Shown here piece after piece: positions 54,995 through 60,392 of a DNA stretch of 60,392 nt; the stretch's first letter is position 1, and every line of letters starts with the position of its first letter. The position numbers and the translations under genes were made by a program. The stretch is from NCBI GenBank assembly GCA_949292725.1, contig CASFAQ010000001.1:1-60392 (forward strand). Reading direction: 5' to 3'. The stretch is from an uncultured Eubacteriales bacterium. Lineage in GTDB: Bacteria; Bacillota; Clostridia; Lachnospirales; Lachnospiraceae. Under the pieces are notes generated by a model. That model did not search any database, had not been told where the DNA came from, and saw only the letters and a list, made by a program, of their open reading frames with translations.

Positions 54995-55796
54995 AAAAGC
55001 AAAGGAAGATAATACGCGCCTCACAATGCTTACGGCTTACGATTATTCTACTGCCAGACTTATGGACGAAGCGGGCGTTAACAGCATACTTGTGGGCGAT
55101 TCACTTGGCAATGTAATGCTCGGATACGAGGATACTCTCTCCGTTACGATGGAGGATATGATTCACCACGGAGCTGCCGTTTCCAGAGGTGCTAAGAATG
55201 CACTCGTTGTAATTGACATGCCCTTTATGTCTTATCAGTCGTCCGTATATGATGCCGTTTGCAATGCCGGACGTCTTATGAAGGAAGGCCGCGCAGGAGC
55301 GGTAAAGTTGGAGGGTGGACGCAGTATCACGCCTCAGATTAAGGCCATCACTGACTGCGGAATCCCGGTTGTGGCGCATCTTGGGCTTACGCCGCAATCC
55401 ATAAACGCTCTCGGTGGACACAAAATTCAGGGACGCAGCGAAGAAGCGGCAAAGAAACTTATCGAAGACGCGCTTGCAGTCGAAGAAGCGGGAGCATTTG
55501 CACTTGTATTTGAATGCGTACCTTCAAAGCTTGCTTCCCTTATAACAGAGAAGCTTTCCATACCTACCATAGGAATCGGAGCCGGAGGTGGATGCAACGG
55601 ACAGGTTCTCGTATATCAGGATATGCTTGGAATGTTCTCCGATTACGTTCCAAAGTTCGTTAAGCAGTTTGCCAATGTTGGAGATATGATGAAGCAGGCG
55701 TTTAAGGATTATATAGATGAAGTATCATCAGGGGTATTTCCTGATGAATCACGCTCATATACCATTGATGATGATATTCTAGAAAGATTATATTAA
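54969..55796 (+). CDS. panB: 3-methyl-2-oxobutanoate hydroxymethyltransferase
   Basis: Adds a hydroxymethyl group from methylenetetrahydrofolate to ketoisovalerate, making ketopantoate. The start at 54969 follows GGAG by nine bases; an in-frame ATG at 54954 lacks a good site. The 275-residue TIM barrel shows [36 protein letters not shown] (substrate Lys/Glu) and [20 protein letters not shown] (metal and ligand residues). First step of the pantothenate branch, overlapping the end of panG. Confidence 0.95.
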   Translation: MKNTVLTFKKAKEDNTRLTMLTAYDYSTARLMDEAGVNSILVGDSLGNVMLGYEDTLSVTMEDMIHHGAAVSRGAKNALVVIDMPFMSYQSSVYDAVCNAGRLMKEGRAGAVKLEGGRSITPQIKAITDCGIPVVAHLGLTPQSINALGGHKIQGRSEEAAKKLIEDALAVEEAGAFALVFECVPSKLASLITEKLSIPTIGIGAGGGCNGQVLVYQDMLGMFSDYVPKFVKQFANVGDMMKQAFKDYIDEVSSGVFPDESRSYTIDDDILERLY

Positions 55797-55822
55797 AATA
55801 AAATTTATCCGGAGGAAATGAT

Positions 55823-56671
55823 ATGAACATAGTATCTACAGTAAATGAAGTAAGGTATGCAGTTAAAGAATGGAAACAAAACGGCCTCAAAATCGGTCTT
55901 GTCCCTACGATGGGTTTTTTACACGAAGGTCATCTTAGCCTCATTAAAAAGGCAGTTTCAGAAAATGACCGTGTAATCGTAAGCATTTTCGTAAACCCTA
56001 CCCAGTTTGGACCAAATGAGGATTTTGAGACATATCCCCGCGACCTTAATAAGGATGTCGACCTTTGCAGGGAGGCAGGGGCTGACCTGATATTTCATCC
56101 GGAACCTGAGGAGATGTATCCTGACGGTTTTTGCACCAGCGTTAATATGACGGGACTTACCGACGCATTGTGCGGTAAGAGCAGACCGGTTCATTTTCAA
56201 GGCGTCTGCACCGTTGTAAGCAAGCTCTTTAATATAACCACTCCCGATAACGCATATTTTGGCGAAAAGGACGCACAGCAGCTTGCAATCATAAGGCGCA
56301 TGGTTAAGGACCTTAATTTTGACATCAAAATAACCGGATGCCCTATAGTACGTGAGGAGGACGGTCTTGCCAAAAGCTCGCGAAACACCTACCTTAATCC
56401 CGAAGAAAGATGTGCCGCCCTCGTTCTTTCAAAAGCTGTAAAACTGGGTGTACAGCTTGTAGAGAGCGGCGAGACATCTTCCGAGGTGATACTTAAGCAA
56501 ATGAAAGAGGTCATAGACAATGAACCTCTGGCACGTATAGATTATATAGAGATTGTCGACATGAACACCATGAAGAACACAGACACGATAAAAGGCGACG
56601 TGTTGTGCGCCATGGCCGTATACATAGGAAAAACACGTCTCATAGATAACTTTATCCACCATGCAGATTAA
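55823..56671 (+). CDS. panC: Pantothenate synthetase
   Basis: Joins pantoate and beta-alanine using ATP to give pantothenate. The 282-residue protein has the HxGH motif in [14 protein letters not shown], the adenylate-binding [24 protein letters not shown], and a KMSKS-like [13 protein letters not shown] precedes the start. It lies 26 bases after panB. Confidence 0.96.
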   Translation: MNIVSTVNEVRYAVKEWKQNGLKIGLVPTMGFLHEGHLSLIKKAVSENDRVIVSIFVNPTQFGPNEDFETYPRDLNKDVDLCREAGADLIFHPEPEEMYPDGFCTSVNMTGLTDALCGKSRPVHFQGVCTVVSKLFNITTPDNAYFGEKDAQQLAIIRRMVKDLNFDIKITGCPIVREEDGLAKSSRNTYLNPEERCAALVLSKAVKLGVQLVESGETSSEVILKQMKEVIDNEPLARIDYIEIVDMNTMKNTDTIKGDVLCAMAVYIGKTRLIDNFIHHAD

Positions 56672-56697
56672 AAATACAGCATCAAAAGGAGAATGCC

Positions 56698-57102
56698 ATG
56701 AATATTACGATGTTAAAAGGAAAAATTCACAGAGCAGTTGTAAAACAGGCCGAGCTTAATTATGTGGGAAGTATCACAGTGGATCCCGTACTTATGGAAG
56801 CCGCCGGAATACTTGAATATGAATATGTGCAGGTCGTTGATATTGAAAACGGCAACCGCTTCGAGACATATACCATTGAAGGCGAAAGAGGTTCCGGAAT
56901 GATATGTCTGAATGGCGCTGCCGCAAGACAGGTTGCTGTGGGAGACCACATCATAATCATGAGCTACTGTTCTCTGACTCCCGAAGAAGCTAAGAGTCAC
57001 AAACCGCATGTAGTCTTTGTTAACGACAATAACACAATCGTGGAATGCGCCGATTATGAAAAACACGGACAACTTTCTGTACACGGAGGTATACAATGCT
57101 GA
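56698..57102 (+). CDS. panD: Aspartate 1-decarboxylase proenzyme
   Basis: Makes beta-alanine from aspartate for PanC. It self-cleaves between Gly24 and Ser25 to form a pyruvoyl cofactor, and the YVGSITVD site is at exactly those residues. The 134-residue protein has the [12 protein letters not shown] and IIIMSYC regions. AAAAGGAG precedes the start. Its last codons overlap coaBC by 7 bases. Confidence 0.96.
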   Translation: MNITMLKGKIHRAVVKQAELNYVGSITVDPVLMEAAGILEYEYVQVVDIENGNRFETYTIEGERGSGMICLNGAAARQVAVGDHIIIMSYCSLTPEEAKSHKPHVVFVNDNNTIVECADYEKHGQLSVHGGIQC

Positions 57103-58307
57103 CCAATAAGACCGTTGTACTTGGCGTTACCGGAAGCATAGCCGCCTATAAGATGGCAAACGTCGCAAGTATGCTCGTAAAACTTAATGCAGACGTGCAT
57201 GTAATAATGACAGAGAATGCGACCAATTTCATTAATCCCATAACCTTTGAAACACTCACGCGCAATAAGTGCCTGACGAATACATTTGACCGTAATTTCG
57301 AATTTGACGTAAAGCATATTTCCCTTGCAAAAAAGGCGGATATCTTCGTTGTTGCTCCTGCTTCCGCAAATGTAATCGGCAAAATGGCGAATGCAATAGC
57401 CGACGATATGCTTACTACTACTGTTCTTGCCGCCAAATGCCCGGTACTTATCGCTCCTGCGATGAATACCGCAATGCTTACCAATCCGATTGTAAAGGAT
57501 AACATAAGCAGATTAGAACATTATGGCATGAAGGTAATTGAATCTGAGTATGGCCATCTTGCGTGCGGAGATACAGGCGCAGGCAAGCTCCCGTCCGAAG
57601 AGATTATAGTGGAATATATACTGAAAGAAATTGCGATGCCACATGATATGTCTGGGAAAAGAGTACTTATCACAGCAGGTCCCACAAGGGAATCCATAGA
57701 CCCGGTTCGCTTCATTTCCAATCATTCAACCGGGAAAATGGGCTATAGCATTGCGCATGCGGCAATGTTAAGAGGCGCCTCAGTCACCCTGATATCCGGT
57801 CCCGTAACGCTTGCTCCTCCGATGTTCTGTGATATAATAAATGTAGAATCGGCAGCCGAGATGTATGATGCGGTCATGTCAGAATACTCATCCTGCGACA
57901 TAATCATAAAATCCGCGGCGGTTGCCGACTACAGGCCACAGGATGTTGCCACTGAAAAAATCAAAAAATCAGACGCAGGCTCTTCTCCTGATATAAAGCT
58001 TACACGCACAAAGGATATACTTTCAGAGCTTGGAGCCTGCAAAAAACCCGGACAGATTCTATGTGGTTTTTCGATGGAAACAGAAAATATGTTGCATAAT
58101 TCCAGAAAAAAGCTTTCGGAAAAAAATGCCGATATAATTGCTGCTAACAGCCTGAGAGAAGAGGGTGCGGGATTCGGAGTCGATACCAATGTACTCACAC
58201 TTATCACCGCCGATTCCAATGAGAGCTTATCGCTTATGTCAAAGGAATCTGCCGCTCACCGTCTACTCGATAAGATAATGGAAATATCAGCCGGACACAG
58301 TATCTAA
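57096..58307 (+). CDS. coaBC: Bifunctional phosphopantothenoylcysteine synthetase/decarboxylase
   Basis: Couples cysteine to phosphopantothenate and decarboxylates the product, leading to phosphopantetheine and CoA. The 403-residue protein has the flavin-dependent CoaC half ([40 protein letters not shown]) and the CoaB half ([25 protein letters not shown], in part; [10 protein letters not shown]; and a late [17 protein letters not shown]). The start follows GGAGG and overlaps panD, so it is translated with it. Confidence 0.95.
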   Translation: MLTNKTVVLGVTGSIAAYKMANVASMLVKLNADVHVIMTENATNFINPITFETLTRNKCLTNTFDRNFEFDVKHISLAKKADIFVVAPASANVIGKMANAIADDMLTTTVLAAKCPVLIAPAMNTAMLTNPIVKDNISRLEHYGMKVIESEYGHLACGDTGAGKLPSEEIIVEYILKEIAMPHDMSGKRVLITAGPTRESIDPVRFISNHSTGKMGYSIAHAAMLRGASVTLISGPVTLAPPMFCDIINVESAAEMYDAVMSEYSSCDIIIKSAAVADYRPQDVATEKIKKSDAGSSPDIKLTRTKDILSELGACKKPGQILCGFSMETENMLHNSRKKLSEKNADIIAANSLREEGAGFGVDTNVLTLITADSNESLSLMSKESAAHRLLDKIMEISAGHSI

Positions 58308-58322
58308 TCCACAGGGGATAAC

Positions 58323-60392
58323 ATGAAAAAGGAAGAAACATTAAGAAATAAAATAAAAAGAACTCTTATTATGCTCATATGTGCAGCCTCCGTCCTCATT
58401 GCAGGCGGAGGCATATTCACATTTCATCTGCAGAATACCAGGGACAAATCCGAAAAAAACCAGCTTGAACTTGAAGTGGAGGAATACAAAAATCGGATTG
58501 CAAACCAGATACGTGAGGACTTCATTGTACTGAATATGATGTCCTTACTTTTAGACGCAGATGATACATCCGATTATGAAACACTTGCAAACAGGCTTAC
58601 CCGGGCAAATGAAAACAATACATTTCTCACAATGGTCTATTACAATGTAAATGGAGAAGGCATAATCTGCACTTCAGGAAAAGAACCCCTGATCGGAGCG
58701 AATCTTAATGAACTGTCGGATGCCGGACGTAAAGCCGTAGAAGAATCCTTTAACGGTACCGCATCACTGTCTAATCTATTTGAAAGCAGAATCTCAGAAA
58801 ACAGGGTGTTTGTATACAGCGTACCCGTTTATGATGGTGATAAGATTATAGGAGCATTGGCGGCAAGCGACCATATAAGCATCTTTTCAGACATAGTTGA
58901 GGGCAATACCGTTCTCGGGGGCGGTGGCTACATTCACATGCTTGATTCCGAAGGAAATTTCCTTATCCGCTCCTCCCATATGATAGTACAGGAGGATATT
59001 CCATCCATATTTAACGGTCCGTATCTGTCAGACAGTTCAGAAGAGAAAATCAAGGAGGCTTTTGACAGGCAGGATAGCGCATACTCCTCATTTAGCTACA
59101 ACGGACGCAGCTATCCGTTCCTCATAGAGCCCGTTGGCATCAACGACTGGTACTTCTTCTGCGTTAATACGGGAGAGGGCATAGGCTCAGAGGCTTCATC
59201 GTTTTTATATACCACTCAGATAATATTTGTAATAGTAATCATACTGATGATATTTATGATGTGTTATAGCTATAAGCTTATGAGAAATCATGCGGACGAG
59301 CTGATTATACTTGCGTATTACGACTCTCTTACGGGCGCGGAAAATATGCCTCGCTTTTTACAAAGGCTGAAACAGACCATAGATGTAGCAGGACGAAACG
59401 GAAGCGTTACCGTAATAAGCATAAGGCAGTTTAGGTTCTTAAATGAAATCTTTGGAAAGAGCGCCACAGAATCCCTTTTAAAGCTTATAAAAAATATTAT
59501 AGATGAGTCAACAGGTGATGATGAATTTTTCTGCCGGGACACCAACGACAGATTCTATATATATTTCAACGAAACCGATGAAAATACAGTCCGTAACAGA
59601 ATAGGGCTGATTACAGATAAAATTGAAAGCAGATCCCAGATAGGTGGTAAGGACTACAAACTCGTATTCGACTGCGGCGTATCCGTATCACGTAACGATG
59701 ATAGCGAAGGACTTGTAAGCTCGGATATGATAATGAACAGACTCCCGTTTGCACTTGATATGGCAAAGAGCATAAACGCCGCACACGGTACAATATGGTT
59801 CTTCGACACGGAGCTTCACAAAAAGGAGGGACTTGAGAACTACATTGAAAGCCATATGCAGCAGGCTTTAAGAGACGGTGAATTCAAACTCTTTCTTCAG
59901 CCGCAAAAACATCTTAAGAGTGGGCTCATAGAAAGCGCGGAAGCTCTTGTGCGCTGGCAGACAAATTCAGGGCGAATGATCTTTCCCGATCAGTTCATAC
60001 CCTTATTCGAATCAAACGGCTTCTGCGTGCAGCTTGACCTTTACGTGCTTGAACAGGTATGCAAGAGGCTGCGCACCTGGCTTACTCAGGGTACAAAAGT
60101 CATTCAGGTATCCATAAACCAGTCAAAGCGGCTGTTTTTTGAGGAGGACTACATAGACAGATTAAAGGAAATACTTGACAGATATGAAATCCCACCAAGT
60201 CTTATAACTCTTGAAATACTGGAAGGTCTTGCGCTTGAAAATGTGGATGAATTAAATGAAAAGATATCAAGGCTTAGAAGCGAGGGATTTAAAATTTCCT
60301 TAGACGACTTTGGAAGCGGTTTCTCCTCACTGAACACCTTGGGAAAACTTCAGATAAATGAACTGAAGCTTGACAGGGATTTTCTCATCAAT
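58323..60392 (+). CDS. Membrane sensor protein with degenerate GGDEF and EAL domain (3' end outside window)
   Basis: The 690 visible codons begin MKKEETLRNKIKRTL; the gene continues past the right edge. A first membrane segment is at about residues 14-34, then an extracellular sensing region of the dCache type (about 40-285), a second membrane segment (about 295-320), a GGDEF-type domain (about 330-490) whose signature site reads TNDRF, so it is probably inactive as a cyclase, and an EAL domain (from about 510) with AEALVRW, SINQS, TLEIL, DDFGSGFSSL and KLDRDF, all residues needed for c-di-GMP phosphodiesterase activity. The degenerate GGDEF may bind GTP and regulate the EAL. It follows coaBC by 15 bases but need not be cotranscribed. 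Confidence 0.8.
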   Translation, partial: MKKEETLRNKIKRTLIMLICAASVLIAGGGIFTFHLQNTRDKSEKNQLELEVEEYKNRIANQIREDFIVLNMMSLLLDADDTSDYETLANRLTRANENNTFLTMVYYNVNGEGIICTSGKEPLIGANLNELSDAGRKAVEESFNGTASLSNLFESRISENRVFVYSVPVYDGDKIIGALAASDHISIFSDIVEGNTVLGGGGYIHMLDSEGNFLIRSSHMIVQEDIPSIFNGPYLSDSSEEKIKEAFDRQDSAYSSFSYNGRSYPFLIEPVGINDWYFFCVNTGEGIGSEASSFLYTTQIIFVIVIILMIFMMCYSYKLMRNHADELIILAYYDSLTGAENMPRFLQRLKQTIDVAGRNGSVTVISIRQFRFLNEIFGKSATESLLKLIKNIIDESTGDDEFFCRDTNDRFYIYFNETDENTVRNRIGLITDKIESRSQIGGKDYKLVFDCGVSVSRNDDSEGLVSSDMIMNRLPFALDMAKSINAAHGTIWFFDTELHKKEGLENYIESHMQQALRDGEFKLFLQPQKHLKSGLIESAEALVRWQTNSGRMIFPDQFIPLFESNGFCVQLDLYVLEQVCKRLRTWLTQGTKVIQVSINQSKRLFFEEDYIDRLKEILDRYEIPPSLITLEILEGLALENVDELNEKISRLRSEGFKISLDDFGSGFSSLNTLGKLQINELKLDRDFLIN

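Noticed and set aside
1..60392. CRISPR array, insertion sequences, prophage or rRNA operon
   Set aside because: No spaced direct repeats, transposase or integrase signatures, phage structural genes or rRNA sequence were seen in the window.

Overview
The window looks like chromosomal DNA of a spore-forming, low-to-moderate G+C Clostridia, most likely a member of the Lachnospiraceae. Supporting signs are the S10-spc-alpha ribosomal order running straight into ecfA1-ecfA2-ecfT, an L17 with a long internal insertion, zinc-type S14 and L36, an alpha/beta-type spore protein, many strong Shine-Dalgarno sites with GTG/TTG starts, and secreted proteins of the plant-polysaccharide type (CBM9, CBM4/22, GH43, LRR_5 tails). 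The genus cannot be fixed from the sequence alone.

Layout. 1-18.5 kb (minus strand): a sigma-A-type promoter and structured leader, then rpsJ to rplQ with secY, adk, map, infA and rpoA, a terminator, then the ECF transporter module, which runs off the left edge. 18.6-29.5 kb: a CBM-only secreted protein, an RlmI-like methyltransferase, a zinc-ribbon/TPM membrane pair, a FeoA-FeoB fusion, a tRNA-Leu with anticodon AAG, an HD hydrolase, a ZIP transporter and an L,D-transpeptidase. 29.5-35.2 kb: a carbohydrate locus of three GH43-type secreted protein genes and an AraC regulator, every one with a broken reading frame. 35.2-39.7 kb: infC-rpmI-rplT behind an attenuator-bearing leader with an ATT start for infC, two small membrane proteins, and thrS. 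40-51 kb: thyX, radA, and a tightly packed operon methyltransferase-hslO-glucosaminidase-cohesin-like protein-GntR-clpC. 51.2-60.4 kb: a spore protein, znuABC, a complete pantothenate-to-phosphopantetheine operon (panG-like, panB, panC, panD, coaBC), and a membrane GGDEF/EAL protein cut by the right edge.

How parts fit together. The ribosomal block makes the translation apparatus plus SecY, Adk, Map, IF1 and the RNA polymerase alpha subunit. The pan-coaBC operon makes pantothenate and carries it on to phosphopantetheine; its reductase step is probably done by a DUF2520-type PanG. Metal supply is well represented (ZnuABC, ZIP, FeoAB).

Points that most deserve a second look: rpoA is split by what looks like an out-of-frame loss of about 41 bases in an essential gene, so an assembly or sequencing fault must be excluded; the neighbouring GH43/AraC locus carries several similar breaks. 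Four ribosomal leaders (before rpsJ, rplC, rpsM and infC) carry strong predicted structure. The tRNA-Leu has A at the wobble position, which is rare in bacteria. All functional calls come from reading the sequence; no database search was run.
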